Shown here: piece by piece, positions 17,735 through 26,487 of the stretch | Layout of the letters: each line of letters begins with the position of its first letter | How positions within the stretch are numbered: the stretch's first letter is position 1 | Assembly: GCA_947478465.1 (NCBI GenBank) | Contig: CANJWH010000002.1 | Coordinates: 44,799-108,798, forward strand | Direction of reading: 5' to 3' | Origin: Bacteroidota bacterium | GTDB taxonomy: Bacteria; Bacteroidota; Bacteroidia; SXHM01 | Length of the DNA stretch: 64,000 nucleotides | The notes under the pieces: model-generated | Told to the model about the DNA's origin: nothing | Databases searched by the model: none | Seen by the model: the letters and a program-made list of their open reading frames with translations, nothing else | Translations under genes and position numbers: made by a program

Positions 17735-18301
17735 ATGGACTTACGCTCTGTCATACGCTCCTTATATTACAAATGGCTTATTTACAAGGCTGACTCATAT
17801 ACTGTTGGCAAACTCTTTTCAAAATTATATGGAATAAAAATTGGCGAGAACTCCAGGTTTACCGGCAAAAAAATTTCTTTTGGAAGCGAACCTTTTTTAA
17901 TTGAAATAGGAGATAATGTAACCATCACACCCGGTGTTAAATTTCAAACGCACGATGGAGGAGTGGCATTATTCAGAAAAGAATATCCGGGAATGAATGT
18001 GTATGGAAAAATAAAAATTGGGAACAATGTTTTTATTGGTGAAGATGCTATGATAATGTATGGAGTTACAATTGGAGATAATGTGGTTATTGGCGCGCGA
18101 AGTGTTGTAACGCATGATGTTGCGCCAAACTCCCTTGCAGTTGGCGTTCCGGCAAGGGTAATTAAATCGCTTGACGAGTATAGAAAATCTTCTTTGGAAA
18201 AGGCGCTCTTCATAACGGAAACAAACAATGCTGAGAGAAAAAATAAAATCATAACCGGGTTATCAGCTAAAGAACAGGTTTCATTAAAAAATAAAAGGTA
18301 G
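17735..18301 (+). CDS. Hexapeptide acyltransferase
   Basis: A second left-handed beta-helix acyltransferase in the locus, 188 residues. Visible are GDNVTITPGVKFQTHDGG, with the likely catalytic histidine in FQTHD, then IKIGNNVFIGEDAMIMYGVTIGDNVVIGARSVVTHDVAPNSLAVGVPARVIK. A charged tail of about 40 residues follows. It is close to the WcaF/CapG-like acetyltransferases of glycan loci. A 77-bp gap with no feature I can name separates it from the next gene. Confidence 0.88.
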   Translation: MDLRSVIRSLYYKWLIYKADSYTVGKLFSKLYGIKIGENSRFTGKKISFGSEPFLIEIGDNVTITPGVKFQTHDGGVALFRKEYPGMNVYGKIKIGNNVFIGEDAMIMYGVTIGDNVVIGARSVVTHDVAPNSLAVGVPARVIKSLDEYRKSSLEKALFITETNNAERKNKIITGLSAKEQVSLKNKR

Positions 18302-18378
18302 ATGCCTGTAATCTTAATTACCCTATGTGCCTGTTTTATTAGTTCAGATATGTCCGGAGAAAATCTAAATGCTGATTA

Positions 18379-19482
18379 ATGAAGGTGCTGATTTTTAAGG
18401 ACAGCCTTCAATCCGGTGGTGCAGAAAGAAGACTGGTTGAGTTATTAAAAGGACTTTCTACAACAGGCAAATTTCATTTTGATCTGGTGTTGATGAACAA
18501 AGAAGTTCATTATACCGATGTTTTCAGAATTAAAAATATTACTATTCATTATCTGGTCAGAGATACAAAACGCGACTTGAAAATATTCGGTAAATTCTTC
18601 AGGCTGTGTAAACAATTAAAGCCCGATGTGGTGCATACCTGGGATTTAATGACCTCGTTCTATACCTTGCCGGTTGTTGCGCTATCACGTATTCCCTGGA
18701 TTAACGGACGTATTACAATAGCCCCGCTAACTATCAAACCATTCAGTCCCGATTGGTTTTTTACAAAAATCACCTACTATTTCTCTGATGTGGTATTGGC
18801 AAATTCAAAAGCCGGATTAAAAGTATTTCGTGTTCCTGAAAAGAAAGCGTTATGTATTTACAACGGTTTTGATTTTAACAGGCTTGCGAATCTTAAAAAT
18901 ACAGAAACGGTAAAAAATGAATTTGATATAAAAACTCCTTTTGCTGTTTGCATGGTTGCAAGTTTTACAAAGGTTAAAGATTACAACACATTTTTTGCTG
19001 CAGCCGAAATTATTACCGGCAAAAGAAATGACATTACATTTCTGGCAATAGGTGAGGGCGACAACTATCTTTTTTATAAAAATAAATACCAAAATTCATC
19101 TTTAATAAAACTTCTTGGCAGGCAAAAAGATGTTGAGTCAATTGTAAACTGTTGCGATATTTCTGTTTTATGCTCTGCAGCCGAGGGTATTTCTAATTCA
19201 CTGATGGAGTCAATGGCTTTAGGTAAACCGGTTATTGCAACCAGTATAGGCGGAACCCCTGAATTGGTTATAAACAATGATACTGGTTTTATAATTGGCT
19301 TTCAGGCTTGTGATACATTGGTTCAAAAAATCGAATACCTCATTAATAACCCGGAGGTAAAAAATGAAATGGGGCAGAAGGGGAAAAAACGGATTGAACA
19401 GAATTTTTCGCAACAGGTCATGAACGAAAAATTCTTCAGTCTGTATTCAAAATATCAGAGAGGCAGTGGCGATGCAGTATAA
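18379..19482 (+). CDS. GT4-family glycosyltransferase
   Basis: Typical GT4 architecture in 367 residues: SLQSGGAERRLVELLKGL at the N terminus (the GGAER acceptor loop), KPDVVHTWD, ANSKAG, ICIYNGFD-like ALCIYNGFDFNRL, then FAVCMVASFTKVKDYNTFFAAAEII, LLGRQKDVESIVNCCDISVLCSAAEGISNSLMESMALGKPVIATSIGGTPELV. The last part carries the E-x7-E motif. It transfers a nucleotide-activated sugar in the cytoplasm. Its end overlaps the FemAB-like gene by 11 bp. Confidence 0.92.
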   Translation: MKVLIFKDSLQSGGAERRLVELLKGLSTTGKFHFDLVLMNKEVHYTDVFRIKNITIHYLVRDTKRDLKIFGKFFRLCKQLKPDVVHTWDLMTSFYTLPVVALSRIPWINGRITIAPLTIKPFSPDWFFTKITYYFSDVVLANSKAGLKVFRVPEKKALCIYNGFDFNRLANLKNTETVKNEFDIKTPFAVCMVASFTKVKDYNTFFAAAEIITGKRNDITFLAIGEGDNYLFYKNKYQNSSLIKLLGRQKDVESIVNCCDISVLCSAAEGISNSLMESMALGKPVIATSIGGTPELVINNDTGFIIGFQACDTLVQKIEYLINNPEVKNEMGQKGKKRIEQNFSQQVMNEKFFSLYSKYQRGSGDAV

Positions 19483-20488
19483 AATAGTAACACATAAAGA
19501 AGAAATTGACCCTGCAAGATGGAGTGATTTTGTCTTCAATCATCCCAATGGAAATATTTTTCAGACTCCTGATATTTACAAGGTTTATGAGGCAGCAAAA
19601 AATCACTCACCTCATGTTGTAGCTTGTGTTGATGTTGCAACAGGTGAAGTGTTGGGCATTCTTGTTTCCGTTATATTGAAAGAGTATTCCGGCTTAATGG
19701 GGAAACTCACAACACGTTCTATTATTGCTGGTGGTCCTTTATGTAAAAATGATAACCCCGCAACTCTTGAGGCGCTTCTGGCAGCATACAATAAAACGAT
19801 AAAGAGCAAAGCCATCTATTCTCAGGTAAGATGTCAGCACGATACTTCTTCACTCAAACCCGTATTTCAAAAACACGGATACCGATTTGAAGAACATCTT
19901 AACATTTTAATCGACCTGAAAAAAACCGAAGAACAGTTGTGGAAAGAATGCACTTCAAAACGCAGACAAAAAATAAGAGGTGCTGAACGCGATGGTATTG
20001 TTGTCAGTGAAGTAACAAACGCTGAAGATCGCATACAGGCATATAAAATTCTTCAGCAGGTTTATAAAAGAGCAAAACTACCGTTCCCTGATTTTTCACT
20101 TTTCTCTTCGGCTTTCAGCGTCCTTATCTCTCAGAATAAACTCAAAGTTTACGGAGCTTATTCTGAAAACAAACTGGTTGGAATACGCATAGTCTTGTTG
20201 TATAGAAAAGAAGTGTATGACTGGTATGCTGGAAGTTTCAGCGAATACTATAACCTGCATCCTAATGATGTCTTACCTTGGAAAATTTTTTGTCAGTCGC
20301 AAAAAGATGGCTTTGAAATATTTGATTTCGGTGGTGCCGGAAAACCCAATCAACCCTACCCTGTTCGTGATTTTAAAAAGCAATTCGGTGGTACCTTTGT
20401 CAATTTCGGGCGTTACGAAATTATTCATCAGCCTGTAGTTTTTCAGTTGGCAAAACTGGGCTTTAAACTTTGGCAAAAGCTAAAATAG
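19472..20488 (+). CDS. FemAB/GNAT-like acyl- or aminoacyltransferase
   Basis: A 338-residue protein with the double-GNAT layout of FemAB-type enzymes: HPNGNIFQTPDIYKVYEAAKNH at the start, the helical linker ECTSKRRQKIRGAERDGIVVSE, and VYGAYSENKLVGIRIVLLYRKEVYDWYAG with YNLHPNDVLPWKIFCQSQKDGFEIFDFGGAG near the end. FemAB relatives in polysaccharide clusters probably acylate sugars or amines; the peptidoglycan-bridge role does not apply by default. I chose the ATG at 19472, 8 nt after AGAGG, over the GTG at 19466. Confidence 0.8.
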   Translation: MQYKIVTHKEEIDPARWSDFVFNHPNGNIFQTPDIYKVYEAAKNHSPHVVACVDVATGEVLGILVSVILKEYSGLMGKLTTRSIIAGGPLCKNDNPATLEALLAAYNKTIKSKAIYSQVRCQHDTSSLKPVFQKHGYRFEEHLNILIDLKKTEEQLWKECTSKRRQKIRGAERDGIVVSEVTNAEDRIQAYKILQQVYKRAKLPFPDFSLFSSAFSVLISQNKLKVYGAYSENKLVGIRIVLLYRKEVYDWYAGSFSEYYNLHPNDVLPWKIFCQSQKDGFEIFDFGGAGKPNQPYPVRDFKKQFGGTFVNFGRYEIIHQPVVFQLAKLGFKLWQKLK

Positions 20489-20489
20489 C

Positions 20490-21503
20490 ATGAATGTATT
20501 AGTTGATTTTAACCATCCTGCTGACGTAAATTTTTTTAAAAATGCGGTGAAGCAACTTGCTGCCGAAAATCATAAAGTAGTACTCACCTATCGTCATCGG
20601 GGCAAACTGGCCACCATCTTAAATTTCGAACTGGGACAGTTTAATCCTGTTTGCATTGGCACACACCAGAAAGGCTTTTTCCGCAAAGTTGCAGGTCAGC
20701 TGCTGCGCGATTTAGAGTTCATTCAATTCCAGAAAAAAAAAAAAATTGATGTAAGCATTTGTTTAGGTCCCACCAATGCCATTGCTTCAACAGTAAACAG
20801 AATTCCTTACCTCGCTTTTGAAGACGACCCCGAATATAAAATCACATTTTATCATGCAAACCTGTTTGCAACACGGCACATAATGCCCGATTTTATTAAG
20901 GTCAGTAAAAAAAACATTTTTAAATACCGGGGTTTTAAAGAGCTTGCTTATCTGCATCCTCGCTATTTTCAGCCCGATGTTAAAGCGTTGGATAAATATA
21001 GTCTCACTCCCGCTGAGTATGTATTTATCCGTGAAATTCACAACGTAAGTTTAAATTATAAATCGGGCAGCAGCATACTGGATGAGGTTATTAAAAAGGT
21101 AAGCGATTGCGGATTCAAAATTTTACTTTCACTTGAAAACAAAGAACAGAAAGAGAAATATAAAAACAACTGCACTATTCTTGAAGAGCCCGTAACCGAT
21201 ATTTATTCGCTTATTAAATATGCTAAATTTACCGTTACCTCAGGCGATACCGTTGCCCGCGAGTCAAGTCTGCTGGGTACACCGGCAATTTATACCGGTG
21301 GCAGAGCTATGGCAGTTAATGATGAATTTATTGATATTGGCATCCTCAGCAAACTCGAAAATCTCTCAGATATTTTCAACCGCATCGATATGCTTGCAAA
21401 AAATAATCTTGACTTAAACAAGGTTATTGAACACAAAATTGAAACAGAGTGGGACGATGTTACGCAGGTAATCATCAATCACGTAAAAGCATTTGATAAG
21501 TAA
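20490..21503 (+). CDS. DUF354-family GT-B-like protein
   Basis: A 337-residue protein beginning NVLVDFNHPADVNFFKNAVKQLAAENHKVVLTYR, the characteristic DUF354 opening, followed by ISICLGPTNAIASTV-like and FEDDPEYK segments and a C-terminal KYAKFTVTSGDTVARESSLLGTPAIYTGG. The fold resembles the UDP-GlcNAc 2-epimerase/GT-B superfamily, and the family recurs in polysaccharide loci, but no activity is firmly known. It starts 1 bp after the previous stop codon and 3 bp before the next gene. Confidence 0.82.
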   Translation: MNVLVDFNHPADVNFFKNAVKQLAAENHKVVLTYRHRGKLATILNFELGQFNPVCIGTHQKGFFRKVAGQLLRDLEFIQFQKKKKIDVSICLGPTNAIASTVNRIPYLAFEDDPEYKITFYHANLFATRHIMPDFIKVSKKNIFKYRGFKELAYLHPRYFQPDVKALDKYSLTPAEYVFIREIHNVSLNYKSGSSILDEVIKKVSDCGFKILLSLENKEQKEKYKNNCTILEEPVTDIYSLIKYAKFTVTSGDTVARESSLLGTPAIYTGGRAMAVNDEFIDIGILSKLENLSDIFNRIDMLAKNNLDLNKVIEHKIETEWDDVTQVIINHVKAFDK

Positions 21504-21506
21504 GTC

Positions 21507-22628
21507 ATGAGAGTTTTTTTCATAGAAAACGAAAACCCTGCACGCACCTCATCCGGGGGAATCATGTCCTATTTAATCAACCTTTCCGCTTACCTCTCGG
21601 GTCAGCAAGTCGAAACCATTCTGGTAGGTGCAGGTGAACTGAAAAATGATTCGGTTGCCAACACAAAATTTTCCCGGTACATTCCGGTAACTGTAACCCC
21701 TGATGTATCTAATTTCGGTTACATCTTTTCACTGTTGCGCAATGTCCGTAAAATCAATCTGCAGCCTGCCGACATAGTGCATGCCCAGCGCCCCGATATG
21801 TTGTTTCCCATTATTTTGTTTGGCATAAACAAAAACCGGGTGTGTTCGCTTCACGGTGCACACGACCTTGCCGTCTATGACAAAAAAGGAAAACTCTATG
21901 GTTTTATTTATTCGGTGCTTCAATATTTAGCTTTTAAAAAAGCCGCAGTGCTTATAGCAGTAGATGCAGCTACACAACAGCATTACTTTAAAAAATACCC
22001 TTGGGCACAGCATAAAACTAAAATGATTCCTATCGGCATTGATTTCAATAAGTTCAAACCACTTGATAAAACAGAATCTAAAAAACAATATGGTTTTTCT
22101 GAAAACGAAAAAGTAATTGTGTTTGTGGGCAGATTGGAAAAAGAAAAAAACGTTTCTTTTCTTATCGAATCATTTCGCGTGGTTTTGCAGCAGAATAAAA
22201 ATGCTAAACTTGTCATTGTCGGAAACGGCAGAGAAAAACAAAAATTGGTTTCGCTTGTATCAGACTTGAAAATGAATGAACAAATAGTTTTTATGGGCGA
22301 GCTAAGCAACAATGAAATTCCTCTTATCATTAATGCAGCAGACGTATTTGCCTTCTGCTCATTATACGAAGGAAGTCCAACTGTTATTAAAGAAGCCCTC
22401 GCATGCAACATTCCCGTTGTATCGGTTGATGTAGGCGATGTTAAAAAAGTAGTATCAGAAGTTGCCGGCTCCTTCATATCAGAGCGCGATCCTCATAAAT
22501 TTGCACAGGCAATCAGTAACGTGTTCAATGATTCTGTTAAGCACAATAGCCGTGATGCCATTCGGCACTATAGCCATACCGCTGTGGGAGAACAAACCCT
22601 AAGGTTGTATAGTGAAATACTGATGTAA
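21507..22628 (+). CDS. GT4-family glycosyltransferase
   Basis: A 373-residue GT4 enzyme: TSSGGIMSYLINLSAYLSGQQVETILVGAG at the N terminus, DIVHAQRPD, IPIGIDFNKFKPLD, then VIVFVGRLEKEKNVSFLIESF, LVIVGNGREKQKLVSLVSDL, FMGELSNNEIPLIINAADVFAFCSLYEGSPTVIKEALACNIPVVSVDVGDVKKVV. The last element provides the E-x7-E motif. Sugar donor and acceptor cannot be read from the sequence. Confidence 0.92.
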   Translation: MRVFFIENENPARTSSGGIMSYLINLSAYLSGQQVETILVGAGELKNDSVANTKFSRYIPVTVTPDVSNFGYIFSLLRNVRKINLQPADIVHAQRPDMLFPIILFGINKNRVCSLHGAHDLAVYDKKGKLYGFIYSVLQYLAFKKAAVLIAVDAATQQHYFKKYPWAQHKTKMIPIGIDFNKFKPLDKTESKKQYGFSENEKVIVFVGRLEKEKNVSFLIESFRVVLQQNKNAKLVIVGNGREKQKLVSLVSDLKMNEQIVFMGELSNNEIPLIINAADVFAFCSLYEGSPTVIKEALACNIPVVSVDVGDVKKVVSEVAGSFISERDPHKFAQAISNVFNDSVKHNSRDAIRHYSHTAVGEQTLRLYSEILM

Positions 22629-22637
22629 GAAAAAGAA

Positions 22638-24371
22638 ATGACTGAGCCAGAAAACACACTTGTAAAAATTATCTGTTGTCAGAAGTTTGAAGCTGAAGCC
22701 CCTTCTTTCCCATTGCTGGTAAAAGGTTTGAAGAAAAATAAAATCTCGTTGATTGAAGTTTATGAGAACAATAAAAAGGCAGGTGTAACAAATCCATTTT
22801 TTAACTCACCCGATTTTACCAATGCCCTCAACGAAGAGAAAGCCCACTTAGCTGCATGGCACAGGGATTTCCTTCTTATCAAAACCCAGTGGGATAAAGA
22901 AAATATTGACTACATCTTTCATAAATCAGTCGGCAGTTTTCCCTACATGAGTGATAATCTGGATGTGCTGGTAAGAACCACCGATTTTAAAAAAGCAGGA
23001 CAAATTCTTACCCAACTCAATTATGTAAGTCTACGCAATATTCAGGAAGCGCACAAAGAGTTTTACCGTAAGTTCAATGCAGATAAAAGTTTTGTTCCCA
23101 TGCACCTTCACGAACGTGTGTGTTGGGTGGTGCCGTATGAAAATATTGACCACCTCTGGAAAAACTATGTGCAGGCAACTCACGACCCCATTGTTTTTCA
23201 TCCCTCGCCCGATGATTCGGTTTTAATTCTCACCGCACACTGCTTCCTTGAAGACCATGTGGTAAAATTCTTCGATATTCTTTTCGTAAAAAAGAACATA
23301 AACCCAAATACCGATTACGAATATATTTATCGCACTGCACAGGAAATGCACTGGGCAAAAAGCCTTCACACCGCCTTTATCATCTTTCAGCATTTATACA
23401 TGCAGCTTTTTAATGAGCCGCTGTTTCCCGAAAAAGTAATTGACCGAGCATGGAAAGAAATTGAAGATTCAAAATGGATTTCCAATAAACTCAAAAACGA
23501 TATTTTAAAAAGAAATATCGAAATGCCTTTTAAAATTCCGCACCTGTGGACTCGTCAGCACACTGCCCTGCGTGAGCTTAACGACCCCTCTTTCGGAAAT
23601 ATCTTTCAGCGCTTGTATCAGATTTTTTCAGGTCTGGCCGATAGATTTATTCATCTGAAATTAAAAATGAAAAACCATCCCGGCTGTTTCATCTCCTTCA
23701 GCGGAATAGACGGCTCCGGAAAATCATCACATATCAAAGCGCTGCACAATGCTTTTTCAACCTGCGAAATCAAATCACGCGTAATATGGGGCAGGGCAGG
23801 CTCCACACCTTTGATCAGTTTAATCCTCAAATTTCGCAGGCTCTTCACCAATTCTAAATCCGCAGACAAAACAACATCCCCATCAACACAACAATACAAA
23901 TCTCCGCTTTCACTTTGGTTTTGGCGCAAACTCAATGTTCTTGATTTAATACTCTTTTGTTTTTTCAAAGCAACCCTGCCAAAACTTTCAGGCAAAGTGG
24001 TTATTGCCGATCGCTTTATCTACGATTCAATCATTGATATGGAAGCCCTTTCAAAAACTCCACGCTACAACAGGCTTTCCTATAAAATTTTAAAATGGTT
24101 TACACCAACACCCGATGTTGCCCTCTATATTGATGTTAATCCGCAGGAGGTTTACAAACGCTTAAAAGATCAGGTTATAAAAGAAGACCTGAATAAAGAA
24201 TACCAGGCTTATAAAGTAATTTTGCCGCTCATGAATCCGAAAATTTACAACAACAACACCGCTTTCAGCCAGGTAAGCGAACAGGTTATTGCCGATACTC
24301 TTTCTGCTTTCTTCAGCAAATACCCTGAGAAATACAGAGACTATAAAACCGTTTCATTCCGATACAAATAG
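22638..24371 (+). CDS. Nucleotidyltransferase-like domain fused to a thymidylate-kinase-like P-loop domain
   Basis: A 577-residue two-part protein. Residues about 80-300 resemble the 'uncharacterised nucleotidyltransferase' family seen in glycan loci (PF14907 type): FHKSVGSFPYMSDNLDVLVRTTDFKKAGQILTQLNYV has the DxDxxV-like site, followed by HLHERVCW and LTAHCFLEDHVVKFFDI. Residues from about 352 are a dTMP-kinase-like domain with Walker A FSGIDGSGKSSH, DRF in VVIADRFIYDSIID, and LYIDVNPQEVYKRL. It may phosphorylate and then transfer to a sugar or carrier, but the substrate is unknown. It is 9 bp after the preceding gene. Confidence 0.72.
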   Translation: MTEPENTLVKIICCQKFEAEAPSFPLLVKGLKKNKISLIEVYENNKKAGVTNPFFNSPDFTNALNEEKAHLAAWHRDFLLIKTQWDKENIDYIFHKSVGSFPYMSDNLDVLVRTTDFKKAGQILTQLNYVSLRNIQEAHKEFYRKFNADKSFVPMHLHERVCWVVPYENIDHLWKNYVQATHDPIVFHPSPDDSVLILTAHCFLEDHVVKFFDILFVKKNINPNTDYEYIYRTAQEMHWAKSLHTAFIIFQHLYMQLFNEPLFPEKVIDRAWKEIEDSKWISNKLKNDILKRNIEMPFKIPHLWTRQHTALRELNDPSFGNIFQRLYQIFSGLADRFIHLKLKMKNHPGCFISFSGIDGSGKSSHIKALHNAFSTCEIKSRVIWGRAGSTPLISLILKFRRLFTNSKSADKTTSPSTQQYKSPLSLWFWRKLNVLDLILFCFFKATLPKLSGKVVIADRFIYDSIIDMEALSKTPRYNRLSYKILKWFTPTPDVALYIDVNPQEVYKRLKDQVIKEDLNKEYQAYKVILPLMNPKIYNNNTAFSQVSEQVIADTLSAFFSKYPEKYRDYKTVSFRYK

Positions 24372-24372
24372 A

Positions 24373-25413
24373 ATGAAAGTCATTTACCATTCCGAAGACA
24401 TCTCGCACCCTTTTGACGAAGGAATTAAAAAAACTGCACACCTTGTTTTGCACATATTGCACAGCAATGCTACTGTACAGGGGTTTTGTAAATATGGCGA
24501 AGATTCACAAGCTCCGGCTTTAAAAAAAATCACCACCAATAAACTGCTGCTCAGTAAATCTGTCCGCAGTTTATTCGCCTCCTTTCAGCCCCATATCATT
24601 CTCTATCTTCCCTCATCATCAGCCACCTTTGCAAGTTTCCTCCGTCTCTGGGTTATGGGTCTGTATGCCCCAAAAGCCAAAAAAGTTTTGCTTGCCCTGC
24701 AACCAAAGTCATTAGGCTTTTTACAAACGCAGATAGTAAAAATCATCAAGCCGGATATGGTGTTAAGCCCTTCACCACAGGTGTTAACTGCCATGCAGCA
24801 AATGCAAATTAATCACAAACTCATTCCCCTTTTTGTCGACACCAAAAAATTCAAACCCCTGTCAAATGCAGAAGAGAAAATAGCACTGCGCAAAAAATAC
24901 AATCTGCCCCTTGATAAATTCATCATCACCCACATGGGTCATCTCAACTACGGCCGCAACCTCGAATCATTAATTCCTTTGCAGAATAATAATGTACAGG
25001 TACTTATTCTCGCCAGCAGTTCAACCCCCGTTGATGCCCCTAAAGAAGAACCCCTCAAACAAAAGCTCATCAACGCAGGCATCATCATTCACGATGGCTA
25101 TGTCGAGCACATCCAGGAACTCTACCAGCTTTCCGATTTATATATTTTTCCCGTTATTTCATCAGGCGGCTCTATCGGCATGCCCCTTTCAATACTCGAA
25201 GCACGCGCCTGTGCAACCCCCGTTTTAACAACCGATTACGGCAGCGTAAAAACCTTTCTCGATACCGATTTTGGAAACATCACCTATTCACAACCCCAAA
25301 ATTTTCCGGCTGCTTTAAAATCAATAAGGGATAATAACAGTGATACAGAAAAAACAAATATCAATGCCCTGAACACTCTTTTTGTTGATGATTTAAAAAG
25401 TGTCCTGCGGTAA
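24373..25413 (+). CDS. GT-B glycosyltransferase
   Basis: A 346-residue GT4-like protein. Visible motifs are IYHSEDISHPFDEGIKKTAHLVLHIL, SPSPQVLTAMQQMQIN, IPLFVDTKKFKPLS, FIITHMGHLNYGRNLESLIPLQ and LYQLSDLYIFPVISSGGSIGMPLSILEARACATPVLTTDYGSV, the last with the donor-binding E. A longer frame from 24289 would overlap the previous gene by 83 bp; the ATG at 24373, 1 bp after that stop, gives a normal N terminus. From about here codons increasingly end in C. Confidence 0.87.
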   Translation: MKVIYHSEDISHPFDEGIKKTAHLVLHILHSNATVQGFCKYGEDSQAPALKKITTNKLLLSKSVRSLFASFQPHIILYLPSSSATFASFLRLWVMGLYAPKAKKVLLALQPKSLGFLQTQIVKIIKPDMVLSPSPQVLTAMQQMQINHKLIPLFVDTKKFKPLSNAEEKIALRKKYNLPLDKFIITHMGHLNYGRNLESLIPLQNNNVQVLILASSSTPVDAPKEEPLKQKLINAGIIIHDGYVEHIQELYQLSDLYIFPVISSGGSIGMPLSILEARACATPVLTTDYGSVKTFLDTDFGNITYSQPQNFPAALKSIRDNNSDTEKTNINALNTLFVDDLKSVLR

Positions 25414-25502
25414 AATTGCCTCTTGCCCCCCTTGACTCCGTTTGCAACCCAGCTGCTCCGGATGTTCCTCTTTTTCCAGTTCCTTGAAGGCGCGCTTGCG
25501 TT

Positions 25503-25615
25503 GGTCGAGATTTGCAATCTCGACCGCTGAGCACACGGATTTGCAATCCCGCTAATTCTAACCCCCTTAACTACCATTGTAAATCCGAGCCTAAATGCAT
25601 GAGATTTTAAATCTC
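25503..25615. repeat. REP-like palindrome cluster in the longest intergenic gap
   Basis: The 266-bp gap 25414-25679 contains three short palindromes: GGTCGAGATT-TGC-AATCTCGACC at 25503-25525 (perfect 10-bp arms), CGGATT-TGC-AATCC at about 25537-25549, and GAGATTT-T-AAATCTC at 25601-25615. The shared ATTTGCAAT core suggests one repeat family, of the sort associated with REP-type transposases. No transposase gene is nearby. A short minus-strand frame across the gap is not convincing as a gene. Confidence 0.6.
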
Positions 25616-25667
25616 TTTAAGCTAAATTTCATATTCTCAACCCCTCTCCAGCGGCAAAAAACTTCCC

Positions 25668-25675
25668 TACCTTTG
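25668..25675 (+). promoter_or_regulatory. -7 promoter box of the deacetylase-like gene, leaderless arrangement
   Basis: TACCTTTG is an exact TAnnTTTG match, with CCCC and then the ATG at 25680. The spacing predicts transcription from at or near the A of the start codon. Confidence 0.6.
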
Positions 25676-25679
25676 CCCC

Positions 25680-26483
25680 ATGAGAGACTTTACCCTCACC
25701 GCATACATCAACCTCCTTCAAAGCCTCATCAAACAAGGCTACACCTTCCAAACCTACGCAGAGTTTATAGCCTCACCCGCACAAAAAACCATCATCCTCC
25801 GTCACGATGTAGATGCCCTCAAACAAAACTCACTCACCTTCGCCAAAATCCAGGCACAACATGGAGTAAAAGGCACCTACTACTTCCGCACCATACCCCA
25901 AAGCTATGATGAAAGCGTCATAAAAGAAATGGCCTCCCTCGGCCACGAAATAGGCTACCACTATGAAACCATGGACACCGCCCGGGGCGATATCGACAAA
26001 GCCTACGATGAGTTTTGCATCAACCTCGAAACCTTCCGCAAAATCGTCCCCGTCTCCACCATCTGCATGCACGGCAGCCCCATGTCAAAATACGACAACC
26101 GCGATATTTGGACAAAATACGATTACCGTAAACTCAACCTCATAGCCGAGCCCTATTTCGATACCAACTTCAACCAAATCTTCTACCTCACCGACACCGG
26201 TCGCAGGTGGGATGGCCAACAAGTCTCCATCCGCGACAAAGCCATGAAAGGCTCAGAAGCTACCAACCCAGCCTTCACAAAACTCCATTTCAAAACCACC
26301 TTTGAAATTATACAAGCCGCAAACCAAAACCTCCTTCCTCCCCAAATAATGTTCACCTTCCATCCTCAGCGTTGGACTGATAATAGCATATTTTGGACCA
26401 AGGAAATCGTATTGCAAAATTTAAAGAACCTTGTGAAATTCTTTTTGGTGCAAGTTAAAGGGGTGAAAATTCTATACTTTTAA
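25680..26483 (+). CDS. Polysaccharide deacetylase-like protein
   Basis: A 267-residue protein with TIILRHDVDALKQNSLTFAKIQAQHGVKGTYYFRTIP. The HDVD replaces the TFDDG motif of classical NodB-type deacetylases, as in a divergent CE4-like group. LGHEIGYHYETMD would supply the second metal-ligand HxxxxH pattern, and ICMHGSPMSKYDNRD and MFTFHPQRW the later catalytic residues. No signal peptide, so it probably acts in the cytoplasm on a precursor. Codon use is extreme: 26041-26100 has 24 C and 9 G by my count, unlike the AT-ending codons of the locus start. Confidence 0.72.
   Translation: MRDFTLTAYINLLQSLIKQGYTFQTYAEFIASPAQKTIILRHDVDALKQNSLTFAKIQAQHGVKGTYYFRTIPQSYDESVIKEMASLGHEIGYHYETMDTARGDIDKAYDEFCINLETFRKIVPVSTICMHGSPMSKYDNRDIWTKYDYRKLNLIAEPYFDTNFNQIFYLTDTGRRWDGQQVSIRDKAMKGSEATNPAFTKLHFKTTFEIIQAANQNLLPPQIMFTFHPQRWTDNSIFWTKEIVLQNLKNLVKFFLVQVKGVKILYF
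26475..26482 (+). promoter_or_regulatory. -7-like box before the Wzi-like gene
   Basis: TACTTTTA fits TAnnTTT with A instead of G as the last base, and lies 5 nt before the GTG start at 26488, inside the previous stop codon. It may give an extra leaderless start within the operon. Confidence 0.35.
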
Positions 26484-26487
26484 CCCC

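Noticed and set aside
24289..24372. Earlier start for the glycosyltransferase ending at 25413
   Set aside because: It would overlap the upstream gene by 83 bp; the ATG at 24373 gives the normal GT4 N terminus.
25284..25577. Open frame on the minus strand over the end of the glycosyltransferase and the REP-like gap
   Set aside because: It overlaps a clear plus-strand gene, has no recognisable domain and is largely made of the palindromic sequence.
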